From Lineus longissimus (lineage: Eukaryota; Nemertea; Pilidiophora; Heteronemertea; Lineidae), in NCBI RefSeq assembly GCF_910592395.1, contig NC_088309.1, forward strand, positions 27,096,599 to 27,160,598: a stretch of DNA of 64,000 nucleotides, written 5' to 3'. Positions 13,301-28,300 of the stretch are shown in pieces. A model generated the notes under the pieces. That model had not been told where the DNA came from. It made no database searches and saw only the letters and a list, made by a program, of their open reading frames with translations. Every line of letters begins with the position of its first letter. Positions within the stretch are counted from its first letter, which is position 1. The position numbers were made by a program, and so were the translations under genes.

Positions 13301-16300
13301 CGATAGTGTTGCTTCGTGCCTCGCAGAGAGGCCTGACGGAAATCCTCCCTGCCACATATTGCACAGTCATTATCAACTTTTCCAGGCATTCCATTTCCAC
13401 AAAAGTTGACTTTGGATCGTCAGCTGACCAATAGCATCCTGATAGGCTGGACTCCTCCGGAGAACCTCCCAGCGACTGACATCAAAGCTTACCATATCTA
13501 TGTCGATGAACAATTCAAGACGTCTGTGAAAGGCACTGAGAGGACAAAAGCCTTAGTGGAGGGAGTCAACTCACAGAAGGTAAGATTGGCTGGGGTGTCT
13601 CAAGAATGGAGAGTTTGAGGTTGTAGCTAGCCCAGTTACAAGATTTGCAATCGGGCAGCTTCAAATTATTGGCAACCGTGATTGTCATACATAGTAAACT
13701 AGGTAAATCTCACAAAGGTCCAATATTTTTGCCCTTGGTTGATTTGAAATATTTGTACTTTTCAGTCACATCGCGTGTGCGTGAGAACTGTAACAGGAGA
13801 AGGCCAGTCTAAGGACCAAGAATGTACCATAACAATAGGAAAGGATGCGTCACTTGCCCCCAGTAAGCTGAAGGTGTCCCACATCTCTGCGTCGTCTGCT
13901 CACCTCTCCTGGATGCCTGGAAACAGTAACTACCAACATGTCGTCTTTGTCAATGATGTCGAGAAGAGGACGCTGCGGCCAGGATTGTTTAGACATATTA
14001 TTACGGGTATGTCAGATTCTCAATGAGATCTTCTTTGTTGAGTTAGATAACAGTATAGCAACCTAGTGACGCCACTCATACTGAAAGCGTTATCTACACT
14101 TTTCTGGGTTTGCCTCGATGAGTGTAGGATTCATTGTATATAGTTTATTTGCATAGAGATGGTTTGCTTGATAAGGCTGTATGATTAGCTGTTAAATATC
14201 ATCCTGTTGTTTTCGCAGGGCTTTCACCTGATACCAAGTACAAGGTAGTCGTCCGTGCGAAGAGTGTCAAGTCACATGTCGAGGACGAGAGAAATAGGAA
14301 GAAAATGGATATGATGTCAGCAAGCACAGAATTCAAAACTCTAACAGCAGGTAGGAACTTTCTTGAATTATACTTCACCGATGGATGTCAACTCCAAAAT
14401 GCAGCAATAATCACTATGCTTTGTAAGCATGGTAGCGTACTAGACTATGAGTTGTTGATTTTCGTTTCAGGGCTTCCTGAACCACCGATAGATGTTCAGG
14501 TGGAGGCTGGCCCACAGGATGGCATGCTGTTGGTGACGTGGATCCCTGTCACAATCACAACAGCAGGAGTATCTAACGGGGCCCAGGTTACCGGCTATGC
14601 AGTACATGTTGATGGCAAGAAGATGAAGGAAGTCAACAGTCCAACGGGTGAGGGAGCAGGCGTTAAAATGTACAGAAAGGATTGCATGATTCATGCTGCA
14701 AATTAGTATCAGAGCAGACATGAAAAAGCATGTCAGAAATGAAATTGAAGACATGAGAGCAGAAATTTGTAGCAACACTCGAAAGGTGACCGCTTGTTGT
14801 GGTAGAATATCTGCTCAATCATGGCATAACTTTTACAACTACTGTAGAATTTCATGAAAGACTTTGTCTCTACTTCAGCTGACCATGTGATCTTAGAAGC
14901 ATCACACCTCATGTTCCATACACCTACACCAAGCGCTCTGACCGTACGAACACTCGCCAAGGAGAAGCACTCGCGTGATTCCATGGCTGCCAGGATCCCG
15001 CAGGAAATCTTACAGCCGAGTAACAAACCCAAGGAGTCGCCAGCTGAAGTCATCACGGTGACGAACCCAGACGGCACTGAAGATACGGTGAGTTGGAATA
15101 ACGTCTGCTCCAGGCTGATCACAAGTGTTTTTGTGTATGTTTTGAGCCACATGTCTTTTTGTTGAAGCTTTCAGCGGAGGCCTGACTTTTACAAATAGAG
15201 GTTCACCTGTTCCAGCAGAGTTCGCCTATTTCGGAAGAACAAGAGTACAAGTCTGACCAGGGAACCAATCCAAAGACATGTGATGGCTTCAAACTTCACA
15301 CAAAAACATTTGCTCACAGCCTGAGCAAAGGAAAGAAAATGATGAGCTTGATAAGTGATTGCTTACCTTTTAGCAAGGGAGACTGAGCGAGAGGGCTTTT
15401 GTATAGGATGTATTTCCTTGTTCTCTTCAAATGCTTGACATGTGGTATATTCAATACTTGAGTATTATCAACTTTGTCTTTTTTTTAGTTTTTCTTGTTT
15501 TCTTTTCCGCTTTTGGTGTAAAACTGGTAAATCGAGGTGTTGTTTTTGTTATTGTTCCGTAAAAATGGGAATGAAATTAATGTACATTTTCACATTAGTG
15601 AACATTATAGACGTTTGCATTTTCACCTTTGGTTTGCTGTTGTCAGACATTACCAAATTCTTTCGAGGAATTTCAGCAGCAGGTGTACGAAACTGTTACT
15701 TACCAAACAGCAAAAACTTGGGGCAGGATCGTGTTTTGAAAAGCTTTGTTACTTGTACTTGTAGGCAGTAGTGTCTTATCCCGTTCTCCATCCTTGGCCT
15801 AAGCATTTATGCCTCATTTTTCCTCTAGCTCCACGACCTGCTCCATGCGTACGATGATTGGAATCGGCTGGTAAACGATTGTTTTGTTTGCATCGTCAGA
15901 TTCTATCTTCGAATGTTCTTTCACAAGTTCTACATTTCATCAGCTTTCATGTTTACCATTTCTCGTTCCTAGTTCACTACAACTTCTATTCTTCACAAAT
16001 TTAAATCAATTCTTATCATAAGTTTCATTGAAAATCTTTTCTTACTCATTATAAAGAGTTTATTTCAAGTCTGTCAAAAAGAGGTTTGATTTTCAGATGT
16101 ATTCCACTTGAACTTAAGAAGTTCCTAATGGACTCTAAAAAGAACTTTGGATACCGGTACTTACGTTTGTTACCTACATGAGTGATGTACACCAGAGTAC
16201 TGAGTCGTGAATGATACATGTATGATGTAGTATACAGAGTAAGCACCCTAAGAAATCTCACCATTGCCCTCTTCACATCTATTGTTTCTTCCATCTGGCA

Positions 16301-19300
16301 GATTAAGACATGTGAAAACTGTGCCTATGCACCCCAGGACACATGTGAGAATTGCTGGGGCTCCTTACAGGGCTCCCTCAGCCTGGCAAGCTCCATCAAT
16401 TCCCTTGAATCAGACCAGGTTTTGAGCCCCATTGACGATGATGTGTTCGAGAGCTCTGAGGGGGCTCTGTTTGACAACCTCCACTGGGTAAGGGCCACAT
16501 AAAAATGGCCGTAAATAACTAAGCTAACACGCCACTTGCATGTGCTAATACCCATCAACAAGTCCGGCCCGCTGCTGCTTTGCAGTGAGGTGAATGTCAA
16601 CTAATCTGCCATTGCATCTGCTAATGTCTGTTATAATTTTGTTGGCTTACCCTTTCTTTCACGCAGCTAAAATATTGTCTTTTTCATGCGAAAATAGGAT
16701 ACACTTATGATAGAGATAGAGCTTGTCTTGGTCTCGCAGACCTACTATGTAGTCAACTACCAATACCATCCTGTCCAACTTCCCTGAGACAATGTTAGTA
16801 CTGACTTGAGTTCAGCACTTTCATCTTATGCTTATGATTACCTACTGGTATTCTGTCTGGTGATCATTAGTAGGACATGGACTACATGTTTTACTGGTAG
16901 CTGGGCTATTTTCAAGAACTAACAAGAGTATTTTATGTTGGTTTTGTAAGACTTTTGAAGGTTTTGTTGTTCTGTTTGCACACGAAATTGCTGAATTTTC
17001 ACCTACCTTTCTTCAGCCTGATAACCTGGCCAAGAAGTATCATGCGACGAATGGAGAAGTGCTTCCTATCATGCTCATAGAGCAAGCTAAACGTCGTGAT
17101 TCTGTATCTTCGGTCGGGTCTATGGATTCGACGATATCGACTGAATCTGAATCTGAATCTGATCTAGACCTTGAAGTATATCGTATGTTCCGTGCTGGGA
17201 CGAGTAGTGTGATCCCACTCCGGCTGTCCCCCCAGGGCCAGCTCGATGAGAGACAGTGGAAAAGCTCTGATGAAGTGTTCAACACTCATGTGTCCAATAG
17301 TCACAAGATCAACCCCAGGGGAGACTATTTTAGTTCAATTAACTGGGTAACTAGAAACCGTCTGTTCTTTAGGGGTGGAGGCATTTTGTAATGTTTGTCA
17401 AGGTTCAGGGCAGATCTTCAGATTTTTGGTGGCAGGAGTAGGTTTTGTTTCTGGGAAAAGAAAGAACTTGGAGTCCATGCGCATCTGGTTGTGGTAAAAT
17501 GTTTGACATTTTGGCAGAGAGTTTTTCTGGCTTTTAGAAATGAGGTGACTTGTTTTCTCCTGGAATGAGGTGATTTTCTTGTCTTGGTTGGTTCCACTGG
17601 TCTCCCATGGTGATCGCTGCTCCCCCTTCCCTGCCATTCCCTGTATGTACATAATGCAAGCTGCATTGGAATTGAGAATGCCGTCATAATGATATGAAGG
17701 TGCTTAGAGAAATGCATTGTGCTGAGGGTAGGTCAGTTTCCTAGCTTGACCAAGATGCAGTCAGATGCAGTTTTTTTTTTGCGTGGAAATAGTGCCAAAA
17801 AGATCGTCATTTTGTTGCATATTTCTGTATGATGGAGGTCTTAAGTTCATTTGTTTGTTTTTATGCTCAGGTTAATTGCAGTCTTATTTCATTGAATTCA
17901 ATGCTCATGAGGGAGGAACTATGAGTTACATAGTTCAAGTCTGCAGTTTTCAATTTGAACTCATCATTCAAGAATGTCGTACCCTCAATATTTTTTCAAG
18001 CCCAAATTTTAATCTGGGTTGGAACTGTGACGCATAACAAAAAGAAAGTCCTAAAACTAAAGTTAAAGCAGAAACCAAATTAAACTAAAAACAAAGCATT
18101 GAGTACTAACTGACTCTGATACATTACTTCCTCACACTGGTGAAAAAGTCGAGATTCTTTATTTGGAAAATATGTAATGGTATCAAAGTGCATTGTGCAT
18201 AATGAGTATTTCCTATTGCATGATATTTTGCTATGGTGCTGGTTTTCATTCTTCTATTCAACTTTGGTGCTGGGTTTAATGCAACTTGTAGGAATCGGTC
18301 AAAATGGCCAGGCATGCTCCAGTTTTTCTGCCAGTCTTCAAGATCATGAGAGACTTTTTGTCTTGGCAGATGTGGCCATACTCTCTAAGTTATACTAACC
18401 ATGTCCTAGTCTGTAGGTTTAACATAAAATGTTTATTGATTGTGATTTCAATCCATTGAACTAATTCATTCATAAATTTATGTGTCAATCCAAATCAACC
18501 AATTTCACAAATTCTGACTATCCGTTGACAACAATAAAGACTTATTCAGTCTTTTTGATTTTCAGTGGTATTTTCTTAGCTGTGTCAAATTAGAGTCATA
18601 AAAAGCCATTTTTTGATAATTTTAAAAAAATTGTTTTCCCAAACCTTAATTCAAACCAGTGACGTGTTTTTGTATGATAAACATAAATTACCCAGCATTT
18701 GATTCCAGAAACAACTGCCTGCCAAATTTATTCTGTTTTAAAGTTTGGTTCAATGATTTGCCTGATTCACGTTTGGTTAAACTGCGCTATCTCTACCCTC
18801 ACAGGAGCCTGCTATCCGCCCAAATTTCCACGACGAGATAGCTGACAGCAGCCAATCAGAACTGTCTGATATTGCTGAGGTGGAAGAGGAAGAGCTATCT
18901 GAGCCGGATAAGGACCGTGACAAAACTCCTGTGGTTACGCCGGTGCATTTGTCAAAGAAGGTAATTCTTGCACCCCGTGACCTCTTGACCTCCCTCAATA
19001 GACCAATCACAGTGTTCCTATAACTTCCAAAGAAAACCAGTTTTTTATGACGTCGTTTTATTTGATTTTAGGATGAGTGTGTTATTTTCGCGCTTTCTGT
19101 TTGCTGATTTCTCTTGTTTCATCATTTGCTCATTGTTAGCAGGTTTCTAACGACCATCATGATTTCATGGGTATTGCCAGATGAAAAACTTAATAAACTA
19201 CCCTTTTGTAACTTATAACCTAAGCCATCAATAGATTGTGACAATCCATTCTTGATTTCATAAAGTAGTTGTGTCGTTCTTTTTCGTGAGTGCTCCGTTT

Positions 19301-22300
19301 TGTGTCATCACATCGCACTGTAGTTTGTGAGAATAGTATCACCACTCAGCATTGCACTTCCAATTCCTCCAATGCCAACAGTCTGTCAGGATATGTGACC
19401 CGCTCTACCAAAACTAGGCGCTTGTCGCATCTGAACTCGACAGGTTGATACGGACTTGTTGTTCATTTCCCTATTGTAGACCTTTTGTGAAATGTAACCA
19501 AATCAGTTTGTAATAGATTTCACAAAAGGTCTACAATAGGAAAATGAACAACAAGTCCGTATCAACCTGTCGAGTTCAGATGTGACAAGCGCCTAGTTTT
19601 GGTAGAGCGAGTCACATATTACCCAAACAGAGCCCACTAGTCAAGATATTGACGAAATGCTTTTCTGTAAAAGATTCATTAAGAGTGTGTATGAATTTTA
19701 GTTCCCTTAGTCGAACAAAGGACTGTACTGCAGGTATTTATGGTGATCTCACTTGGCTTCACTGACTTTTAATCCATTTTGGGCATAGAATTGTTTTCTC
19801 CTTTTGAAAAGTAGATCACCTAATAGTTGCACTGACCTCCCAATACCTTCACCCCTGGCATCTTTAACTTTCTCAAGTAGAGCCTATACTTAGGTGGTCC
19901 TTTGATGGCCCTACTACTTTTAATTTCAGCACTTTTTCGGGTTGGAAAACTCACAGGTAATTAGTTATAGCTGACGGTATTGGGGTTCAGCTTATCTGGT
20001 GTGGGTCTTGCCTCAGTTGGCCGGAGGCATTGTTATATCAGTTGTGAACTTCAGATTATTTCTTGATTATATGCTTTCAAGTTTGCTTTTAGGTATGATC
20101 ATTTTTCAGAACATTTACCCGTGTGACATTTACATGTAAATGAGTAAATTTAATAGCCTGCTGCATTTAGAATGAAATAGACAGTGGCATTATTGAAACA
20201 AACACAGCTTATAAACACGACTTACTTTTAAAGTACTATAAGGTAAAGGTTTTCTTTAAAACATCTATTCTTATCATTTTCCCTGTCTTTCCTATCTTTG
20301 ACCTATCATAGTTTCCAGATCGGAAAATGTGTGGTGTTTAAATGTCTCCATGGCAGCATGGCTCATCAAGTTGTTTTTGTCATTGGTTTTTCTATTTCAG
20401 TTTGGAGGTTGCATTGAATGAAAACTTTTTAAAAAGCCCTTGTCCTAGCCAAGAACTTCTGTTGCAGTAACCTCTAGTGACGTACCGTAGTTCAGGAGGT
20501 ACGAAGTTTGTCTTGTGATACCATGAACCTTAATTTCATTCTTCCCTTCCAGCCGCCCGAATTGAGCAAATCCAGGTCCCACGAGACCAAGAAAGCCAGC
20601 GACAAGACTCGAGACCAAACTGACTCAGCCGACAAACATACAAGAAACAGACCAACTGCTGCCCCGAGACAGGTCAACCAAGACACAAGGGACCATATAA
20701 AACGTGCCAAGTCGCCATCCAATCTTCCAGCAGAGAAGAAACGCGGGGAGAGGAAGTCACCAAATGCCAGTATCCTGGAGAGTCCTGATGACACGCCACC
20801 GGACCTCGGGGTGCGGACCGCCCCTCATGGTGCTGAGGCTGACAGCCCGCTCTCAGAAAGACAGATGAAGGTGCCACATATAGGTAAACGCCATTATGAA
20901 AACCTAGATTTAAATCCTGTTGACATCAGTGAGGTCATGTCCATTGTCTACCCATTTGTCCGCAAATTCAGAAGTGACCAAGCCTTTTAATTGCAACAGA
21001 GCTCTCAACTTAGTCCTTTTCAAGAGTGAAGTGTGATCCACAAGGTCTTTGATTATTGGATCCATATGGGAGTGTCGACCCCAGACGACTTCTCATGTGT
21101 ACTTTCTTCTTTTCTGTTGCAGAAATTACAAAAGATAGCAGTTTATCAAATGGGAACTACTCAGATGAGGACACTGACCACCGCAGTTACTATAGCAACA
21201 GTCCGGGGACGAGTCCTCGTTCGCCAGATTATAGCTACGACTTCCCCACCTCACGATACTCGGGTGCTAAACATGAACAATCTGATCGCCATAAGAGTAA
21301 AACACGGGCAGACAAACGGGATCAGCCCGTGGAATCTGACATGCATCAGGACAATAAAAAACGTAGGGGAGGCACGCGGTCAGCTAGTCCACGGCGCCAA
21401 CATCAGGGGCGCCACAATCACCAAGGGCAACGGGGAAACTCTGAGGGAAACATTCATGAACTGACATCAAATGACGTGATATCACCGCGGCATATCCGGG
21501 ACGATATCCCCGAGTCTGAACTGATTGATTATGAGGATGATGGTGGTGATTCAATCCCGGATGAGATCGATATGGATTATGATGATGCAAGGGCCAGGTT
21601 GTTTATAGCATTGTTCGACTATAGTCCAATGGAAATGTCGCCGAATCCAGATGCCGCAGATGAAGAGTTGCCTTTTAGGGAAGGACAACTTATAAAAGTA
21701 AGCAACCAGTGTCCACTTGAACCAGTTCTGCCAACACTGACGAAGATTTTACCGCCTGTAGTGTCTGCACATGTGCACTACATGTCATCACTTACATGAA
21801 TCAAAAACATAACCATACTCTTCCTTTCCAGGTATATGGTGATCGTGATCCTGATGGGTTTTACCGCGGAGAGGCGAATAATCGTATCGGCTTTGTCCCT
21901 AGTAACATGATATCTGAAGTTCAACTTGACAATCCAGAACTCACCAAACAGCTTCTCAGTGATAGCAATTTTACTAAAGCTTCAAACGCACTTAATCCAG
22001 GACATATACAAGGTAAGGTACCTGGGATAGGACTTCTGCATGAATGTACAGCAAAACTTCACAGTTGGATTCATGTAGCTAGCTAGGCTTTCACTTCGGT
22101 AGCTTTATCTCTCGATGTCTGATTTCCAGATGTTTTTACCCAGAAATGGGTAGATTTGGGTTCTTGGCTTGGGACAGCTTTGATCACATCTGACAGACCA
22201 AAGACTAGCCAAATCAAATTTGAACCAAGTCCTGGACATCTCTCTAAGTATGAACTTGTCTCTTCTCTGCCATTACATTGGCCTACACCATCAGTAAATG

Positions 22301-25300
22301 ATCCCTCATTCAAAAGGTTACCGAGGTCGACATGGCCCGCTGCCCGGGATGGTGCGGCCTAGTCCCGGTGTGAGTCCACGAAGCCAGAGCCCAGCGACAG
22401 TCCTGGCCCAGCGCCCCACCTCACCTGTCAGGAAGATGATCGCCCTTTATGACTATGATCCGACGGAGTTGTCACCCAATGTCGATGCTGAGGTGAGACG
22501 ATCATCCTTTTACTATCATTATATACCATTTGGCTAAGCTATGACATGGGCTGAGCTAGAAGGGTTATCATGGTGTATACTGCACCACAGATGGTAGAAC
22601 ACTTGTCTCGTTTTATTGCTTGTGCTGAAAAACCAACTTGATGTTTGCATATACTCGTATAGTTCTGTCTCTCATTCCAGGTGGAGCTGTCCTTCAGAAC
22701 TGGTGACATTGTGTACGTTTTTGGTGAGATGGACGAAGATGGGTTTTACTACGGCGAAATCTCTGGAAACAGAGGATTAGTTCCATCAAATTTCCTACAG
22801 GAGGCACCAAAAGAGGATGATGTGTACATTGTCAAAGCATCAGATGTGATGAAACCTCATGATGGACTACCTGGCAATTCCAAACAACCCGGCGGTATTG
22901 ATGAACTCCATGGCATGCCGGGACCAACTAGTCATCCGGGCAGTCGACACAGGCCTGAAGATCATCCTACTGGTGTGCATGGACTCCCAGGTGGCCCTGG
23001 TGGGCACCGTAATGATATGCAGAGAGGAGGTGTCTCGGGGCATCCAGATGGAATACACAGGTCGAGGAGTCCTGGACGTATGGACAGTATGAACAGAGGA
23101 GGTGGCCAACCTCATCCAGATGGAATGCACAGACCTTCCGATCACCCTGATGGTATGCATAGACCTCCAGATGGAATGCAGGGACAAGGCAGGCAGAGTG
23201 GTATGCATAGACCTAGTGGTATGCACGGATCCCCTAGCCACGGTTCTTCGGGCAGTATGCACGGATCACCAGGAGGTACGCACGGATCTCCGGGCCATGG
23301 ACCTTCTGGAGGTATGCATGGATCTCCCTCCCATGGACCTTCAGGCAGTATACATGGATCTTCAGGTGGGATGCGTGGATCTCCAGGCGGTATACATGGA
23401 TCCCCTGGGCATGGCCCAGGACAACATGGTGACATGCTTGGACAAACGGGAATGCCAGGCCAACATGCCCCAGAAAAGGTGAGCAAGAATTCTTTGAGCG
23501 TGCCTACCATAATCGATCAATCTTATTTCAATTCCAGGATATTTTCGTGTGATTGACAGTTGTTCATTTGAATTGATGTAACTAATAGTGATTGTTTATG
23601 CTGTATAACAACATTTCTTGTGGATTTTGTTGTAGCCTCCGAATGTTGTCTAAACAAGTGTTGAATGCAGATGAGGCAAAGTGGTAACTACTCAGGCTTA
23701 ACCAGAGCAAATTTCAATGCCACTTTATAGCAGACTCCACATGGAATGGAGTTATTCAGTGTGTTATGGCTACTAATGTTCTACTAACACTCTTGTACTC
23801 ATGGGGCCCTGCTGCAGAATCCTTATGTTGACATCTCTGGATGAGTTATATTTCATGACAGAAATAAGTAAACACCTGACACTTTAAAATTAACTTCTAG
23901 GACCCCAGATCATGGACAACAACCTCTAATGCAATGCGCTTAAACCGACCAGCTCGCCCAATGTCGTTCAGAAAAACTGACCAACACGAATTTTCAATCC
24001 CGAGCATACCTAATATGAGGCAGAATAGAATGGTACCCAGAACTGTGCCGAGAACGGTACCAAGAAACTTGAACGTAAGAGTCTTCGTGTTCTAAGTCAG
24101 TGGCGCTGGTGACAATGTGAATGTTGTATTGGATGCAGGCCAAGGTCACTGCAGCGTGTCCGGCCTAAACTATGCACATATATGTAAGAGTTAGCTTTAC
24201 ACTGCTAGTGAGATCTTCTGTTGTGGTTTTAGGTCTGCAAATTCATGTCGCAAACTTTCGATATTACCACGTTTTTCACAGAATGGTGGAAGGAGTGTTC
24301 TAGGCTTAGTGATGTTAGTGAAGTCGCTCAGTGTTGTGTCTCTAGTTCTATATCTTCTATGTTCGATTCTATATCAGAGAAATCAGGCTGTTCTTCAGCA
24401 ATCATAGTCGTTATATTTAGTTTAAAGTGGAGATTAGAAACATTTGGGAACATTTTCTAATGTTTTTTTTGCCAGTAGCCAAGTTCTAAAATGGAATTTA
24501 GATGATATTATGTACCATATTTCCATTTTGCGTAACTGAAAATAATGTCTCTTCACTTCGTCCATTATTGGAACATGTTATTTTAGATTCAGATGTGCAG
24601 TGAGATCAGTGTTGAAATGATATATGCACTTGCAGAAGAACAGAAGAAAGGGCTATCAGTCTTGTGTCTGTGATCAGTGAGGGTGACATGGATAGTCAAA
24701 CAGCTCCATTCCTCATGCTTGATTGTTGACATTGGCAATGTTTTGATTCTTATATTCACAAATTACTGCCCCCAAGCAAAGGATGAGTTTCTTGGTCATA
24801 TCTGCAATAAACTCTGCCTTCAGGTCCGTTATGCATCCCGACCAAGATTTTAGCAGACGTCCATATTTTGTATGTACATGCCGATATATTTAGCTGTTTA
24901 ACACACTACAGTTCCATATTCATGCTTGGGCTGGCGATGCAGTCATGTTTGCAGGAAATGGTGATTTAGGAAACCAGTGACAGATATTTCATTCAATATC
25001 ATTGCATGCTTTCATGGTGGAGGGTTAATCTAAGCCGCTTGTACCTCTTTTACTCCTGTATTGTTCATATCACACACTAGAAGGGGCAATCCATTTTCAC
25101 TAATCCTATTGCACAACAGATTGCAAGAGGAAGAACTCAGCCCGGCATCAAACGATTGAAAGGTGTTTCATTGGGGTTTTGGGAGGGAATAGTTCAGGCA
25201 GCTACCATGAGTGAATGAGTAGAGCGACATTAGCCTGTTTCACCAAATGGATGGCCCCCGGGTAGTGAGACAATTCTGCTTTATACCTAAAAAAGAGTCC

Positions 25301-28300
25301 TCATTCATGTCTCAACTCGAATGAAACATTTGTATTTTGAATCTAACACAAGCCATTCATAGCAATCACCACATACACCAGTACATCATGATTTGAAAAA
25401 GCCGCTTTATCTGATGCGATAAAAATGATCAGCCTGCCAATTTATGGATATAGCCATTAAAACAAAACAATTTGGCAACAATTCCTCTGCTCTTGTTTTG
25501 AAATGAGTAACTTTTGGTTGGCTGATCATACTACAATAACCCAACAAGCTGCTTATCTGGTTGTTAGCAGAACAACAGATTCAATCCCTTCTTTATGCTG
25601 ATGTATGAAGAGAACCATTACATAAATCATTGAGGGGAAAATTCACTAAAATGGTCCCTTATTGTGCCTAGGCCTTTGTTTGTCATGATGTTGTGAACAT
25701 CATACTTGAGCAGGGACCATTTCAGCTAATATCCCCCTCAATGATGTACTCATTGGTCAATTTCAAAGACCATTTGGTTGTAAATGAACAATGTGGCACT
25801 TGGTGGGTTGAATGGTAATGCTTCGTGGGTTGAATGGTCGCTTCATGTGCCATTGATGTGCTGCCTGTATCACTATGGTGTTGAGTTTTCTATGGCAAAA
25901 CTCTTCTTTCAGACATAAGATTATTTGAATGGTGCAATGTTAACCTCATTCATTATCAAGATCATCAGAATGCGGCCAGATTGCTGGGCAACTTGTACTT
26001 TGTCCCAGGGACAAGGTAATCAATCCCCTGGATATGACACTGGTGAAAGGATATGCTCCAGTCAAAATCCTTGCCACAGCAATCTTAAGCATCCATGTTT
26101 ACCTGCTATCCCGTTCTCCACTCATCAGGATCAGACTCAAAGTTTGAGTCAGGTCCATATGTGGCTCACTTGCATGCAGTAACTATGTGGAACATGGATA
26201 TCACCAAGAATCAATAAAGACCAGTCTGTATTGATTCTTGATATCACTTGATATCATTCGCCGGTATAAACTCATCCATGGTTTCAGATAGTTTTAGTGC
26301 AGACCAAGATCAAGGTTTCATCCTGTTATGACCAATGAAGTGACCGAAATTAGTCATTTGTCTCCAATTACACTGAATATGCAGGAATCCGGTAACCAAC
26401 ATTTTCGCTGAAGCTGAGTTATTGGTATCATTCTGTTTGTGAGCCAGCCCTCTATAAAATGAAATCACAAGCACTGCTGTACATGATACCACTGAGTCTA
26501 GGTGATTTACCTGGTTCTTACACGCAGGTCTTTCATCACGAAACCTTTGATCCGGCATGTGCTAGAGTTGTCAACTTCATTTTGCTATAAGTTGCAGGAA
26601 TAACTTGTGCATATTTGATAAAACAATCTGCATGGTAGAATATGTATGACCTTCCACACAAAATGGGCAGGGAGTGGTATTGTGAGAAACAAACATTACA
26701 CCGTGAGGTGGTACACAAGTTATTCCAGTCAACATGGCAAACCCTTGTGTTGGGTCATGAGCCTGTCATCAGCACCTACGCATCTAGATTAAGATTTTTC
26801 TCTAACCCCCTCTTGCCTTCTTCCTGGATATCCCTGCAGCTGCCTTCCAGAGCCAAAGGTATGTGTTGTCATGCAGTCAGTACTGTTATCAGGTCCCTAA
26901 GGGAGGAAACTTGCACGATTGCCAACCCAGATGGGCTTGTTTCATACAAGTGGTCTTTGCACAATTGCCAACCCAGATGGGCTTGTTTCATACAAGTGGT
27001 CTTTGCACGATTGCCAACCCAGATGGGCTTGTTTCATACTTGTGGTCTTTGCTCCTTATCATTGAAAAGAACATGGCTGGTAACTGACTTGACCCTTCCC
27101 TCCACTTGGTCTTCCACTTGAGAAACCCTTATCTCATGAGTGACAACAACTCATGTCCCAAATTGATTACCTAAATCGGTAGATCGTGGTGCAGTACTCA
27201 TACTGTCGCCTGCGTGCAAGTTTCATCCCATCCTATCATTTGTCCTTTCTTTCATCGCTTGATGTGCTTCTAGCTTTTGTGCCGTACAAAATTTGGTTTA
27301 AAACAACTTTTCGACATTATGATTCCTGGTTTCATTCCATCCGCACATTGCATTTTATTTCCTAACATTAGTTATCATACTGTTTCTCTACGTTAGACCT
27401 TTAGCTTGATTATCAACTTTTTATATCATTCCATTTGACATCCAAGGTAACATCAGTGGACAGTGCTGCTCTAGTGGCAAGAAACTGAACTACGATTAGA
27501 ATATAGAACTAATGAATTTTTCATTTTCAGCCAGGCCTTCCTGATATGTGGTCACTACATCCATTTTATACAATTTATTCCCTGAACCCACTTATTATTG
27601 CTGATTCGTTTGTGGGTAAAACCCATAAAACCCACATGGACATCTTCCATGATGTGTCTGTTATCCTCTATCCCCCCAGAAAGTTGATGTCCTCTCAAAC
27701 CTTTTGTCATTTAGCACTTTATTTTCACAGCAATATCTATGTTGCAAAATGTGTACACTCTTTGACAAGATTTTATTCTTACTGCTTTGAGGGTTTTGTG
27801 CCAATCTGCGTGTACAGCACCTTTATTTTTTCTGAACAGCTTATTTGTCAAACACAAAAGACGTCGGTGTTTAACATGATGGAATTGAGTACAATTCCTA
27901 GATTTCACTGGTCACACCATCAGTCATTAATTGATGGCCATTATTTGTTCACCATTCTGTTTTCTAGGTGGCATTCTACGGTGATATAGCAAGATATTGA
28001 GAATCTGGTAAAATGTTCAATTCAGCCTGATATCTTACTAAACAGGCATTTACTAAAATACTGAACTCGATGTGCTGCTCTGACTACTAATAGTAACATT
28101 ATAGTTAGACTGTTTCATGATAGGTCTAGGGTTCCTTTTACCCTGTCCCTTTGCTAGAATTGTAGGTCCATCCCACTTTCATCTTTCAGTGTTCTTGTAC
28201 CAGTCCCTTATAAACGACTTCTGTGTTTGGGCACTTCGCGGATACTTTCACACACTATTATTAAGAATGGTGTTGAAAACCTACACTTAAAGCGTTACCT

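Noticed and set aside
14733-15152. 139-codon minus-strand open frame
   Set aside because: Antisense shadow of the RIMBP FN3 exon at 14879-15087.
25122-25167. Exon-like 46-nt piece ([14 protein letters not shown])
   Set aside because: Good acceptor but weak gtgttt donor, and its phase (0 in, 1 out) does not connect to the final exon at 29207.
26642-27121. 159-codon open frame with repeated NPDG/QPRWAC segments
   Set aside because: Produced by the 46-bp tandem repeat read in successive frames.
27546-27989. 147-codon open frame in the last RIMBP intron
   Set aside because: Composition is like translated AT-rich intron (many Ser, Phe, Tyr, His), with no splice-compatible phases and no recognised motif.
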